Shown here in pieces: positions 33,102 through 41,893 of a DNA stretch of 64,000 nt (its first letter is position 1; every line of letters starts with the position of its first letter). Origin of the DNA: JAGXQV01 sp964451375 (GTDB taxonomy: Bacteria > Pseudomonadota > Gammaproteobacteria > Burkholderiales > Sulfuricellaceae); NCBI GenBank assembly GCA_964451375.1, contig CAYVIN010000011.1, forward strand, positions 1 through 64,000, in the 5' to 3' direction. The position numbers were made by a program, and so were the translations under genes. The notes below the pieces were generated by a model. The model was not told the DNA's origin. It was given only the letters and a program-made list of their open reading frames with translations, and did not search any database.

Positions 33102-33662
33102 CTACTTCTTCTGTGCGGGTGGGGCCTGCTTGTCTGCTTCGTCCCCGATCAGCCTAATGCTGGTTGGTTTCTCGATCCAGATGCCGGAATCGTCCTGGTA
33201 AAGTTCGGTCAGTTTGATTTCCGCATCCCCGACATCGCGGATAACCACGTCGGTGACCATGCCGTAGTTCTGGCCCAGGTAGTTACCGACCTTGACTTGA
33301 TGCAATTCCCTCTCGGGGGTTACAACCAGCGCGTAATTGAGTTTTTCCTTTTGCAGGAACCCCACCATTTTCAGGCTTTCCAGTGGATAACCTTCCAGCG
33401 GCTCCTTGCGGCGATTGGTGTCCGGCTGCAATCCGCCGCTCTGCACCGGCTTGGGCGCATCCAGCTTGCGCGGACGGAAGGGATCAGGCAAGTCAAAAGC
33501 GTTATAAGTAAACGCCTCATAGGGTTTCACTTCAGGCAGCGGTTCCGCCTTGCCGCGCAATCCCTGGCCGGAAGCATCGACGAATTGCTGAATGTCCTCC
33601 ATGCCACTTTCGCTACACCCGAACAACATCAGACTCAGCAACGCGATCAGCCAAGTTCTCAT
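33102..33662 (-). CDS. pilP: PilP, inner-membrane lipoprotein of the pilus alignment complex
   Basis: A 186-residue lipoprotein with lipobox LMLFGCSE. It bridges PilN/PilO to the secretin. The family segments YNAFDLPDPFRPRKL, LESLKMVGFL, YALVVTPERELHQVKVGNYLGQNYG and VIRDVGDAEIKLTEL are clear. The start overlaps the pilO stop by four bases (33659-33662), and the end is eight bases before pilQ. Confidence 0.95.
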   Translation of the reverse strand: MRTWLIALLSLMLFGCSESGMEDIQQFVDASGQGLRGKAEPLPEVKPYEAFTYNAFDLPDPFRPRKLDAPKPVQSGGLQPDTNRRKEPLEGYPLESLKMVGFLQKEKLNYALVVTPERELHQVKVGNYLGQNYGMVTDVVIRDVGDAEIKLTELYQDDSGIWIEKPTSIRLIGDEADKQAPPAQKK

Positions 33663-34351
33663 TTTTTGGCCTCCTTGGGTTGCGCGGCCTTGGCCTTGTC
33701 GGCTTTTTCCTTGGCTGCCTTGCGTTGGCTGGCAACCTCGTCTTCATCCAGATAACGATAGGTTTTGGCGATCGCGTCCAGCGCCAAAACGCCTTCCTTT
33801 CCGACGGAAATCGCGATGTCGTTGAGCGTCACGATACGCGGCAATTGCGAGATATCGCTGGCAAAAGCCCCCAGGTCGTGATATTTGCCGGTTATCCGGA
33901 CGGTAATCGGCAATTCGGCGTAATACTCGGTAAAGTTTTCCTTGGCTTCCGGCTTGAACAACTCGAATTCCAGCCCGCGCCCCAGGCCCGCCTGGTTAAT
34001 GTCGGTCAACAACGCATCCATTTCCGATTTGTTGGGCAATTGCTTGAGTAATGCGCCGAACGCCTGCTCCAGGTCTTTCAATTGCTGACGATAGGTCTCC
34101 AGGTTGATAGCCTGGAGCTTTTTGTCCATAAACGTGGTTTTGAGGGTGGCTTCCTTGGCTTTAGCGGCGTCCAGTTGAGCGACCTGGTCACTCCAGTCGA
34201 GCGCATAGCCGCCCCCCAAAAGCACCAGAAACAGCAGAATCAGCACCAGCGCCTTGGGCGCGGTTGGCCAGTTACCGATGTTCTTCGGGTCGAGATGTTT
34301 CCACTCTTCCAGAATTGCGTTGAAATCGATGTTTAGATTAGGCGCTTTCAC
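33659..34351 (-). CDS. pilO: PilO, type IV pilus alignment protein
   Basis: A bitopic membrane protein of 230 residues. A short cytoplasmic part precedes the TM helix (ALVLILLFLVLLGGGYAL), then a coiled coil (LKDLEQAFGALLKQLPNKSE) and a ferredoxin-like periplasmic domain ending near IVTLNDIAI. The C-terminus is Lys/Ala-rich. It pairs with PilN. It overlaps pilN and pilP by four bases each. Confidence 0.95.
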   Translation of the reverse strand: MKAPNLNIDFNAILEEWKHLDPKNIGNWPTAPKALVLILLFLVLLGGGYALDWSDQVAQLDAAKAKEATLKTTFMDKKLQAINLETYRQQLKDLEQAFGALLKQLPNKSEMDALLTDINQAGLGRGLEFELFKPEAKENFTEYYAELPITVRITGKYHDLGAFASDISQLPRIVTLNDIAISVGKEGVLALDAIAKTYRYLDEDEVASQRKAAKEKADKAKAAQPKEAKK

Positions 34352-34944
34352 GGCTTCTTGTCCTTGGCATCGCCTTTTTTCTTCTTGTCGTCGTCAGGCT
34401 GGATGATAGGCGTCAGTTTGACGTTCAGCGAAAACTCGTTGAGGCGGGCTTTGTCCACCATAACCGCCTTGGTTTCGATCAACTCCGGGGATTCCAGCCA
34501 GGGCGAGCCTTCGAGATTGCGGATGTAGGTCGCGACGCGGGCGTTGGACTGAGCGTATCCGATGATGTTGACCATCCCGCCGGTTTGTTTGATGGCTTTC
34601 AAATAGACCCCATCGGGCAACAAGCGCACCATCTGGTCAAGCAGATACACCGACTGGGCGCGATTGCCTTGCAGGGTTTCCACGACCTTCTTGCGCGACA
34701 GCATGGCCTGGGTCTGTTCCTTGAGCTTCTTGATCTCGTCAATCTGCTTGTCGAGCTTGGTGATTTCACCTTCCAGATAGGTGTTGCGGGTGTTCTGATG
34801 ATTGACCTTGGCGCCGATGATGCCGTGCACCAGGAACACGATCAGCAGCGCGAGAATCGAAATCGACACCGCCAAAAAGACGAACTGGCGCTGCCGTGCG
34901 GCGCGTTTGAGTTCGCGGTGGGGAAGGAGGTTGATGCGGATCAT
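34348..34944 (-). CDS. pilN: PilN, type IV pilus alignment protein
   Basis: The 198-residue protein starts MIRINLLPHRE, the conserved cytoplasmic tag that binds PilM. A TM helix follows (VFLAVSISILALLIVFLVHG), then a periplasmic coiled coil (LDKQIDEIKKLKEQT) and a ferredoxin-like domain. The tail is Lys/Asp-rich. Four-base overlaps on both sides indicate tight translational coupling. Confidence 0.95.
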   Translation of the reverse strand: MIRINLLPHRELKRAARQRQFVFLAVSISILALLIVFLVHGIIGAKVNHQNTRNTYLEGEITKLDKQIDEIKKLKEQTQAMLSRKKVVETLQGNRAQSVYLLDQMVRLLPDGVYLKAIKQTGGMVNIIGYAQSNARVATYIRNLEGSPWLESPELIETKAVMVDKARLNEFSLNVKLTPIIQPDDDKKKKGDAKDKKP

Positions 34945-36029
34945 GACGGGTCAAACCTGCGCATCGCCAAACCACAGGCAATCAACAACGACGGGGCATC
35001 GGATTCGAGTTGACGGTTTTTCATCTTCGCGCCGACTGTCATCCCCTGAAACGGGTTGGCCAGCCGGGTGTCAATCTGGGTGCGTCCGCCCACCACGGCT
35101 TCCAGGCCGGGAATAGCGGCGCAGCCACCCGCCAGCAGGATATGGTCAACCCGATTGTATTGCGTCGAGGAAAAGAAAAATTGCATGGCGCGCGCCACTT
35201 CCAGCCCCAGAGTTTCCAGGAAGGGCTGCAAAACGTCCTCAGCATAGTTTTCGGGGAGATCGCCATTGCGCTTGGCAATTTCCGCTTCCTCTGCGGAAAG
35301 GCTGTAACGGCGTTGGATTTCCATGGTGAGCTGGTTGCCGCCGAAGGTTTGCTCGCGCATGTAAACCGATTGTTCGTTGAGCAGCACGTTGATGTGCATC
35401 ATGGTGGAGCCGATGTCAACAATGGCGACGGTGCGATCCCGCCCACCGTTAGGCAATTGGCGGATGATCAGGTCGGCGGCGGTCTGGGTGGCGTAGGTCT
35501 CCACGTCCATCACGACGGCTTTCATTCCGGCGGCTTCCACCGCAGCGACGCGGTCTTCGACTTTTTCCTTGCGTGAAGCGGCGATCAGCAATTCCACTTC
35601 ACTGCCGTCGCCGGGGGCCGTGCCGAGTATCTGGAAGTCGAGATTAACCTCGTCGAGCGAAAAGGGAATGTACTGATTGGCCTCGGTTTCCACCTGCATT
35701 TCCAGCTCTTCTTCACGCAAACCGGCGGGTACTACGATCTTTTTGGTGATTACGGCAGCTGCCGGTAGCGCAACGGCGGCGTTCTTGACGCGCGAACCGG
35801 TATGTTTCCAGGCGCGCCGCACCGAGTCACTGACTGCTTCTAGATTGGCAATGTTTCCGTCGGACACGGCATCGCGCGGCAACGGCTCGATGGCGTAATG
35901 CTCCAGACGGTACTGGCCTTTGCCGGCGTCGGCCAACTCCACCATCTTGACGGAAGACGAACTGATGTCCACCCCGATCAACGGCGGCGCTTTCGCTTGC
36001 AGAAAGTCCAGTTGAAAATCGAATTGCAA
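34941..36029 (-). CDS. pilM: PilM, actin-like type IV pilus assembly protein
   Basis: A cytoplasmic FtsA/actin-like ATPase of 362 residues. Visible are PLIGVDISSSSVKMVEL, AVALPAAAVITKKIVVP, VAIVDIGSTMMHINVL and HILLAGGCAAIPGLEAVV. It is the first gene of pilMNOPQ and is divergent from the PBP1A gene, the usual arrangement in proteobacteria. AGGGG lies upstream of the ATG. Confidence 0.95.
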   Translation of the reverse strand: MQFDFQLDFLQAKAPPLIGVDISSSSVKMVELADAGKGQYRLEHYAIEPLPRDAVSDGNIANLEAVSDSVRRAWKHTGSRVKNAAVALPAAAVITKKIVVPAGLREEELEMQVETEANQYIPFSLDEVNLDFQILGTAPGDGSEVELLIAASRKEKVEDRVAAVEAAGMKAVVMDVETYATQTAADLIIRQLPNGGRDRTVAIVDIGSTMMHINVLLNEQSVYMREQTFGGNQLTMEIQRRYSLSAEEAEIAKRNGDLPENYAEDVLQPFLETLGLEVARAMQFFFSSTQYNRVDHILLAGGCAAIPGLEAVVGGRTQIDTRLANPFQGMTVGAKMKNRQLESDAPSLLIACGLAMRRFDPS

Positions 36030-36154
36030 AAGAAAACCCCTTTATTTTTCGCGCAAATCACACGCAATACAGACAATCTACATTAAATGCTAGCAACAAG
36101 TATCTACGCTGTAAAGCAATTTCTGTGTCGTTTCGCATTGTTTTTGCAAGCGCA

Positions 36155-36160
36155 TATAAT
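36155..36160 (+). promoter_or_regulatory. -10 element of the PBP1A promoter
   Basis: A perfect TATAAT lies in the divergent pilM/PBP1A spacer. It overlaps an in-frame ATG at 36159, which makes the later ATG at 36195 the better start. The -35 (TTCGCA at 36132) is weak. Confidence 0.5.
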
Positions 36161-36194
36161 GCGTACCTTTATTACCACATGCGGCTTTCGACAA

Positions 36195-38498
36195 ATGCGA
36201 CGTAAATGGTGGCTCTACCCTCTCCTGGCGTTCCTGGTAGCTGGCGGACTGGGCGCGGCCTTGCTGGCTTTCGCTGTGTTAATTGCCATTCCCAAGCTGC
36301 CGTCACTGGAAGTGCTCACCGACTACCGCCCCAAAATCCCGTTGCGCGTGTATACCGCTGATGGCGCGCTGATCGGCGAATTCGGGGAGGAGCGCCGCGC
36401 ACTGGTCAAGATCGACTCGGTTCCCAAGCTGATGCGCCAAGCCATTCTGGCTGCCGAGGATGACCGCTTTTATTCGCATGGCGGCGTCGATTATCTGGGC
36501 GTCGCTCGGGCGGCGTTCGCCAACCTGTCATCGGGCGGGGCGCGCGAAGGTGCGAGCACCATCACCATGCAAGTCGCGCGCAACTTTTTCCTCTCCAGCG
36601 AAAAAACCCTGACCCGCAAATTCTCCGAGGTGTTGCTGTCATTCAAGATCGAGCATTACCTCAGCAAGGATCAGATTCTCGAACTCTATATCAACCAGAT
36701 ATATCTTGGTCAACGCGCCTACGGCTTTGCAGCGGCTGCTCAGGCATATTTCGGCAAACCGCTGGAAAAACTGAATATCGCGGAAATCGCCATGTTGGCC
36801 GGCTTGCCCAAAGCGCCTTCACGATACAACCCGGTAGCCAACCCGAAGCGCGCCAAACAACGCCAGCAATACGTGTTGCGGCGGATGCACGATCTACGCT
36901 ACATCGGCGACGCCGACTACCAGGCGGCACAAAAATTTCAACTGACGGTGAATCACGACACTCAGGCGTTTGAGGTGAAGGCCGATCATGTCGCGGAAAT
37001 GGTTCGCCAGACACTGTTCGAGCAATACAAGGAAGCCATCTACAGCAGTGGCATGAAGGTTTACACCACGCTCCGCCGCGCCGACCAGGAAGCCGCCAAT
37101 CTTGCCCTGCGCCAGGGTGTCATCGATTACGACCGGCGTCACGGCTATCGCGGGCCGGAGGGCTACATCGACATTCCCGGCATTCCTTCCAACCTCGAAG
37201 AAATGCTGGAAGACGCACTTTCCGAAAGCGACGAAAGTAACGAACTGCTGCCCGCCGTGGCGCTCGACATTTCCCCCAAGGAACTCCGGGCCTACGTGAA
37301 AGGCGGCGAAACCATCACGATTCCCGCCGACGGCTTGAAATTCGCCGCCAAATCCCTTTCCGACAAGGCCGAAGGGAAAAGCCGTCTGCGCCGTGGTTCG
37401 CTGATCCGGGTAAAAAAGGATGACAAAGGACTCTGGCAAATCGCTCAAATGCCCCAGGTGGAGTCTGCTCTGGTGTCAATGGATCCCACCAACGGCGCGA
37501 TCCGGGCGCTGGTTGGCGGTTTCGACTTTAACCGCAACAAATTCAATCACGCCGTGCAGGCTTGGCGTCAGCCGGGTTCGAGCTTCAAGCCGTTTGTTTA
37601 TTCGGCGTCGCTGGAAAAGGGGTTTACCCCCGCCACCGTGATCAATGACGCGCCCATCGTGCTTGATCCTTTCGATACCGGCGGACAGGTATGGGAACCC
37701 AAAAATTTCGACGGTGAATTCGCCGGCCCGCTGAGAATGCGCACCGCGCTCACCAAATCCAAAAACCTGGTGTCGATCCGCATACTTCAGGCCATCACGC
37801 CGCAATATGCTCAGGATTACGTAACCCGCTTCGGATTTGCCCCGGAACGTCATCCGCCCTACCTCACCATGGCGCTGGGCGCCGGCTCGGTAACGCCGAT
37901 ACAAATGGCTACCGGTTATTCGGTGTTCGCCAGCGGCGGTTATCGCCCCAAACACTATTTCATCGACCGGGTGGTGGACGCTCGCGGCGCGGTGTTGATG
38001 CAGACCAAACCGCAACTCGCCGGAGAAGACGGCAGCGAGCGGGTCATCGACCCGCGCAACGCCTGGATCATGACCAGCATGATGCTGGATGTGGTGCGTT
38101 TCGGCACCGCCGCCCGCGCCATGCAGCTCAAGCGCGCCGACCTGGCCGGCAAAACCGGCACCACCAATGACCAGGTTGACGCCTGGTTCGCCGGTTTCAA
38201 CGCCGGACTGGTCGCGGTGGCGTGGATAGGATTCGATCAGCCGCGCTCTCTGGGCGGGCAGGAAACCGGCGGTCACGCCGCCTTGCCGATCTGGATGAGT
38301 TACATGGGAAAAGTACTGAAAGACGTGCCGGAATCGCTCCTGCCCATGCCGGAAGGCATCGCCGTGGTCAAGGTTGACGCCGCCACCGGGGCGCGTTCAT
38401 CAAGCGGCATTTCCGAATTCTTTTATCAGGAAAATCTACCGAACGACTACGACAGTAGCGGCAAAATCCATGACGACGCCAAGGATCAGTTGTTTTGA
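36195..38498 (+). CDS. mrcA: Class A penicillin-binding protein 1A (bifunctional transglycosylase/transpeptidase)
   Basis: Synthesises and cross-links peptidoglycan. From ATG 36195 the protein has 767 residues: a TM helix (LYPLLAFLVAGGLGAALLAF), a GT51 domain with EDDRFYSHGGVD, GASTITMQVARNFF and LELYINQIYLGQ, an OB-like insert, and a transpeptidase with Ser462 in GSSFKPF, SKN and Lys653 in KTGTTNDQ. The upstream in-frame ATGs at 36087 and 36159 are rejected because the TATAAT at 36155 would place transcription start beyond them. Confidence 0.94.
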   Translation: MRRKWWLYPLLAFLVAGGLGAALLAFAVLIAIPKLPSLEVLTDYRPKIPLRVYTADGALIGEFGEERRALVKIDSVPKLMRQAILAAEDDRFYSHGGVDYLGVARAAFANLSSGGAREGASTITMQVARNFFLSSEKTLTRKFSEVLLSFKIEHYLSKDQILELYINQIYLGQRAYGFAAAAQAYFGKPLEKLNIAEIAMLAGLPKAPSRYNPVANPKRAKQRQQYVLRRMHDLRYIGDADYQAAQKFQLTVNHDTQAFEVKADHVAEMVRQTLFEQYKEAIYSSGMKVYTTLRRADQEAANLALRQGVIDYDRRHGYRGPEGYIDIPGIPSNLEEMLEDALSESDESNELLPAVALDISPKELRAYVKGGETITIPADGLKFAAKSLSDKAEGKSRLRRGSLIRVKKDDKGLWQIAQMPQVESALVSMDPTNGAIRALVGGFDFNRNKFNHAVQAWRQPGSSFKPFVYSASLEKGFTPATVINDAPIVLDPFDTGGQVWEPKNFDGEFAGPLRMRTALTKSKNLVSIRILQAITPQYAQDYVTRFGFAPERHPPYLTMALGAGSVTPIQMATGYSVFASGGYRPKHYFIDRVVDARGAVLMQTKPQLAGEDGSERVIDPRNAWIMTSMMLDVVRFGTAARAMQLKRADLAGKTGTTNDQVDAWFAGFNAGLVAVAWIGFDQPRSLGGQETGGHAALPIWMSYMGKVLKDVPESLLPMPEGIAVVKVDAATGARSSSGISEFFYQENLPNDYDSSGKIHDDAKDQLF

Positions 38499-39106
38499 GT
38501 CCCTTCGAACATAACGGCAAGCGCAATCAGATGCGCCAGGCGCTGGCGCATCTGGCCGCCCGCCTGATGGCCGAAGACGGCACCCTGGATTACGCTTCCG
38601 CCAAGCGCAAGGCAGCCCGCCAACTGGGCGCGCCGGACACCCACAACCTGCCGGCCAACAGCGAGGTCGAGCGTGAATTGCGGGCATACCAGGCGCTCTA
38701 CCAGAAAGACGAACAAAGTGAACGACTGCGTTTGTTGCGCCAGGACGCACTGGGCGCGATGGGCATGTTTGAACGTTTCGACCCTCATCTTACCGGTTCG
38801 GTGCTGGAAGGCACTGCGTCGCGGCATTCCAACATCAATCTGCACCTGTTTTGCGACAGCCTGAAAGATATCGAAATGTTCCTGCTGAATCGCAACATCC
38901 CCTACGAAAGTGCAGAAAAGCGGTTTCGGTTCGGCGATGAAAATCGCGCCGTTCCCACCTTCCTGCTCGATGGCGACCATGCCGAAATCGAACTCGCCGT
39001 ATTCGCCCCCGACGACCTGCGTCAGGCTCCGCGCGGCCCGATCAACGGCAAGGCGATGGAACGCGCCCGCCTCAAGCAAGTCCAAGCATTGATAGCCCTG
39101 GATTAA
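38495..39106 (+). CDS. Conserved hypothetical protein downstream of PBP1A
   Basis: I do not recognise a named family. The 203-residue protein starts with TTG at 38495, overlapping the PBP1A stop as TTGA; an ATG at 38531 is an alternative start. The N-terminal half is helical (RQALAHLAARLMAEDG, VERELRAYQALYQ). The middle, HLTGSVLEGTASRHSNINLH, followed later by FLLDGDHAEIELAVFAP, faintly recalls a nucleotidyltransferase fold with a GS motif, but a clean catalytic DxD is not visible. Co-translation with PBP1A is likely. Confidence 0.7.
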   Translation: MSPFEHNGKRNQMRQALAHLAARLMAEDGTLDYASAKRKAARQLGAPDTHNLPANSEVERELRAYQALYQKDEQSERLRLLRQDALGAMGMFERFDPHLTGSVLEGTASRHSNINLHLFCDSLKDIEMFLLNRNIPYESAEKRFRFGDENRAVPTFLLDGDHAEIELAVFAPDDLRQAPRGPINGKAMERARLKQVQALIALD

Positions 39107-39190
39107 ACACATATACTTAGCAACCGTTAATTCACTTGTCATAACCTGCGCCGCAGAACTGTCGCGCCGATAAACTTCAAACACTCCTCA

Positions 39191-39943
39191 ATGCCTCATC
39201 CCCACTCCCCAATGGACATCAATTCCAATGACGCCAGCAAATTCCTGGTGGAGTCGGATAAGGAAGTTGCCTACATCCTGCGCGCCATCATGCAAAAAGG
39301 CGAGCGCGTCACCGCGCATTTCAATCAGGGTGGCGACATGATCCTTACCTCGCTGGTGGAGGTTGACGGCAACGAAGTAATCCTCGACTACGGCGCAAAC
39401 GAAGCCCTGAATCGCAAGATCACCGAAGCTCACAAAGTGATTTTCATTACCTCGCAAGACAAGGTTCGGGTGCAGTTTGTCGCGAATCGCGTGGAAAAAA
39501 TCAATTACGAGGGAAAACCGGCGTTCAGGATCGACCTGCCGGAAACATTGATCAAATTACAGCGCCGCGAATATTTCCGGCTGGCCACACCAATCACCAA
39601 ACCCCTGATGTGCACCTTGCCTCTGGAAGGCGGGAAAAAGCTTAATCTCCCTATCGCCGACATCAGCATCGGCGGTATCGGCCTCGTCAATCCGCCGGCA
39701 CATTTCAAGTTTGAACTGGGAGCTAGTTATCAGGGCTGCCACTTCACCCTGCCGGATATCGGCACCATCGTCACCACCTTGCAAATCCGCAACGCTTTTG
39801 AAGTGACGTTAAAAAGCGGCCTGCATACCTGGCGCGCCGGGTGTATGTTCATCAACCTGCCGGGCACCATGCAGTCGATGATTCAGCGTTACATCATCAA
39901 GCTGGAGCGCGAACGCCGCGCGCTCCAGATCGACAGCGATTAA
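39191..39943 (+). CDS. YcgR-like PilZ-domain c-di-GMP effector
   Basis: A 250-residue cytoplasmic protein with an N-terminal YcgR-type domain (EVAYILRAIMQKGERVTAHF, ILDYGANEALN) and a C-terminal PilZ domain. The c-di-GMP-binding motifs are present: RREYFR (RxxxR) near residue 117 and DISIGGIGL (DxSxxG). It is a candidate receiver of the c-di-GMP made by the island at 27134, with the pilus base nearby as a possible target; that link is inference. Neither ATG 39191 nor ATG 39212 has a clear ribosome site. Its stop overlaps the convergent hemB stop by four bases. Confidence 0.9.
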   Translation: MPHPHSPMDINSNDASKFLVESDKEVAYILRAIMQKGERVTAHFNQGGDMILTSLVEVDGNEVILDYGANEALNRKITEAHKVIFITSQDKVRVQFVANRVEKINYEGKPAFRIDLPETLIKLQRREYFRLATPITKPLMCTLPLEGGKKLNLPIADISIGGIGLVNPPAHFKFELGASYQGCHFTLPDIGTIVTTLQIRNAFEVTLKSGLHTWRAGCMFINLPGTMQSMIQRYIIKLERERRALQIDSD

Positions 39944-40944
39944 CCTTCTTTCAACCAACGCGCCGCATCCAGCGCGAAGTAAGTCAGAATGCCGTCCGCG
40001 CCGGCGCGTTTAAACGACAACAACGCTTCCAGAACACAGGCTTTTTCATTGAGCCAGCCGTTGGCCGCAGCTGCCTTGAGCATGGCGTATTCACCACTCA
40101 CCTGATACACGTAGGTCGGGGTCTTGTACTCATCCTTCACCCGCCGGACGATGTCGAGATAGGGCATGCCCGGCTTGACCATCACCATGTCTGCGCCTTC
40201 CTGCAAATCCAGGCCGACCTCCCAGAGCGCCTCGTCACTGTTGGCGGGATCCATCTGATAAGTGTATTTGTTGCCTGCCCCGAGATTACCCGCCGAACCC
40301 ACCGCATCGCGGAACGGCCCGTAGAAACTCGAAGCATATTTGGCGGAATAAGCCAGGATGCGTGTGTGAATATAACCGGCCTCATCAAGCGCCGTGCGCA
40401 CCGCGCCGATGCGCCCATCCATCATGTCCGAAGGGGCGACCACATCCACGCCGGCGGCGGCGTGGGATAACGCCTGCTTAACCAACACCGCCACGGTTTC
40501 ATCGTTAAGCACGTAGCCGCTTTCGTCAATCAAACCGTCCTGGCCGTGGCTGGTATAGGGATCGAGGGCGATATCGGTAATCACCCCAAGTTGCGGAAAA
40601 CGCTCCTTCAAGGCGCGCACAACGCGCGGCGCCAAGCCGTCGGGATTGTAGGCTTCTGCGGCGTCGAGACTCTTCAGCGAAGCATCCACCACCGGGAACA
40701 AGGCCAGCGCCGGAATACCCAGGGCAACACATTGTTCCGCCTGAATCAGCAACCTATCCAGAGACAGACGCGCCACACCGGGCATGGAACTGACCGGTTC
40801 TTCGCGATTAACCCCGTCAAGCACAAACACCGGATAAATCAGATCGTCAGCGCTCAGCGCCGATTCGCGCATCAGGCGACGGGAAAAATCATCACGGCGC
40901 ATCCGGCGCATCCGCTTGGCGGAAAATTGCCCCAATGGAATCAT
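39940..40944 (-). CDS. hemB: HemB, delta-aminolevulinic acid dehydratase
   Basis: Condenses two 5-aminolevulinate molecules to porphobilinogen. The 334 residues include the two active-site lysine regions (YSAKYASSFYGPFRDA and MVMVKPGMPYLD) and VVAPSDMMDGRI. The metal loop reads ALDPYTSHGQDG, so it is the Asp-rich type rather than the Cys-rich zinc type. ATG at 40944 has AAAGGG upstream and is preferred over the TTG two codons earlier. Confidence 0.96.
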   Translation of the reverse strand: MIPLGQFSAKRMRRMRRDDFSRRLMRESALSADDLIYPVFVLDGVNREEPVSSMPGVARLSLDRLLIQAEQCVALGIPALALFPVVDASLKSLDAAEAYNPDGLAPRVVRALKERFPQLGVITDIALDPYTSHGQDGLIDESGYVLNDETVAVLVKQALSHAAAGVDVVAPSDMMDGRIGAVRTALDEAGYIHTRILAYSAKYASSFYGPFRDAVGSAGNLGAGNKYTYQMDPANSDEALWEVGLDLQEGADMVMVKPGMPYLDIVRRVKDEYKTPTYVYQVSGEYAMLKAAAANGWLNEKACVLEALLSFKRAGADGILTYFALDAARWLKEG

Positions 40945-40982
40945 GGCCAACCCTTTCTATCTATTAGTGAAAATCGGCGGGG

Positions 40983-40988
40983 ATTATA
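40983..40988 (-). promoter_or_regulatory. -10 element of the hemB promoter
   Basis: A perfect TATAAT on the minus strand about 40 bases before the hemB ATG. The -35 is not obvious. Confidence 0.4.
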
Positions 40989-41039
40989 CGGCATCAAGAA
41001 CCTGCTGAAATAGACGCCAAGGTACTCAAAAAAATTTTT

Positions 41040-41066
41040 GAACTTTTCCAAAATACGGAACTCTGA
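41040..41066 (+). promoter_or_regulatory. Sigma-E (RpoE)-type promoter
   Basis: GAACTT (41040-41045), 16 bases of spacer, then TCTGA (41062-41066). This equals the classical RpoE consensus GAACTT-N16-TCTGA. It predicts transcription start near 41072, right at the first hairpin of the RNA candidate. Confidence 0.6.
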
Positions 41067-41071
41067 ACCAA

Positions 41072-41183
41072 CAGACGATACCCTTTCGTCTCCCGCTTCT
41101 CCTCCCTGAGCGGGTGCCTTAATCCTTCTTTGTTAAGGCTTTTTCGCCCCCGGTTCCCCCTTTACCGGGGGCTTTTTATTTTT
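41072..41183 (+). ncRNA. Candidate trans-acting small RNA convergent with engB (Spot 42/ErsA locus position)
   Basis: Four consecutive hairpins with no open frame. H1: AGACGA (41073-41078) / TCGTCT (41086-41091), loop TACCCTT. H2: CCCGCT (41092-41097) / AGCGGG (41109-41114), loop TCTCCTCCCTG. H3: GCCTTAA (41116-41122) / TTAAGGC (41133-41139), loop TCCTTCTTTG. H4: GCCCCCGGT (41146-41154) / ACCGGGGGC (41164-41172), then a T-tract. Every loop is C/U-rich and that of H2 is complementary to Shine-Dalgarno sequences. The U-tract is on the plus strand, where no protein gene is present. In E. coli Spot 42 and in P. aeruginosa the sigma22-dependent ErsA occupy the same place, convergent with engB (yihA). 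Confidence 0.65.
41146..41183 (+). terminator. Intrinsic terminator of the candidate small RNA
   Basis: A nine-pair GC-rich stem (41146-41154 and 41164-41172) is followed by TTTTTATTTTT. On the minus strand the hairpin would be followed by GAAAAAG, so it does not serve engB. The U-tract overlaps the engB stop codon (41176-41178). Confidence 0.85.
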
Positions 41184-41787
41184 CTTCTTCGAGAACGCCG
41201 GCAAGCAGTTTTGCTATCGCCGCTTCAGCCTCTTCCAAACCCTGCCTTTTCAGACTCGAAAACAACTGCACCGTGCACTGCGGGAAACCCTCGCGCAACG
41301 CGCCGCGTACCTCCCGGAGGGTATTGGTGGCTTGCTGGCGGCTCAATTTATCGGCCTTGGTAAGCAGGATATGCACCCCTTTGCCGGTCGTGGCGAACCA
41401 CTCCAGCATCTGCCAGTCAAGACGGGTCAGCGGATGGCGCGCATCCATGATGAGCACCAACCCGCTGAGCGCCGCGCGCGACATCAGATAGGTGCTGAGG
41501 ATATGCTGCCAGTGCAGGCGGATTTTTTCCGGCACGTCGGCGTAGCCATAACCGGGCAGATCGACAAGGAAGCGCTCGTCACCCAATTCAAAGAAATTGA
41601 TGAGTTGGGTGCGGCCCGGCGTTTTACTCACAAACGCCAGCCGATTGCGGTTCGCGAGGGTATTGATGGCGCTTGATTTTCCGGCGTTGGAGCGACCGGC
41701 GAAAGCGATTTCGATGCCGCCGTGAGGGGGCAGACCACTCATCGAATTCGCGGAGGTAAGAAACTTGGCGTGTTGAAACAATGACAT
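41176..41787 (-). CDS. engB: EngB (YsxC/YihA), ribosome-biogenesis GTPase
   Basis: A small essential GTPase for 50S assembly. From ATG 41787 (GGGA upstream) it has 203 residues with G1 GRSNAGKSS, G2 TPGRT, G3 DLPGYG, G4 TKAD and G5 SSLKRQG. The upstream in-frame ATG at 41799 lacks a ribosome site. It is divergent from cytochrome c4, with the sRNA candidate converging on its 3' end. Confidence 0.95.
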   Translation of the reverse strand: MSLFQHAKFLTSANSMSGLPPHGGIEIAFAGRSNAGKSSAINTLANRNRLAFVSKTPGRTQLINFFELGDERFLVDLPGYGYADVPEKIRLHWQHILSTYLMSRAALSGLVLIMDARHPLTRLDWQMLEWFATTGKGVHILLTKADKLSRQQATNTLREVRGALREGFPQCTVQLFSSLKRQGLEEAEAAIAKLLAGVLEEEK

Positions 41788-41893
41788 AATAAATCCCAAT
41801 AGAATCTAGCATCATAAGACAATTTTGATATAGAATGCCACGTTATTTTTGGTTTGTGACCGGTTTACTGAATTTCTGGCAAGGAGCTAAACA

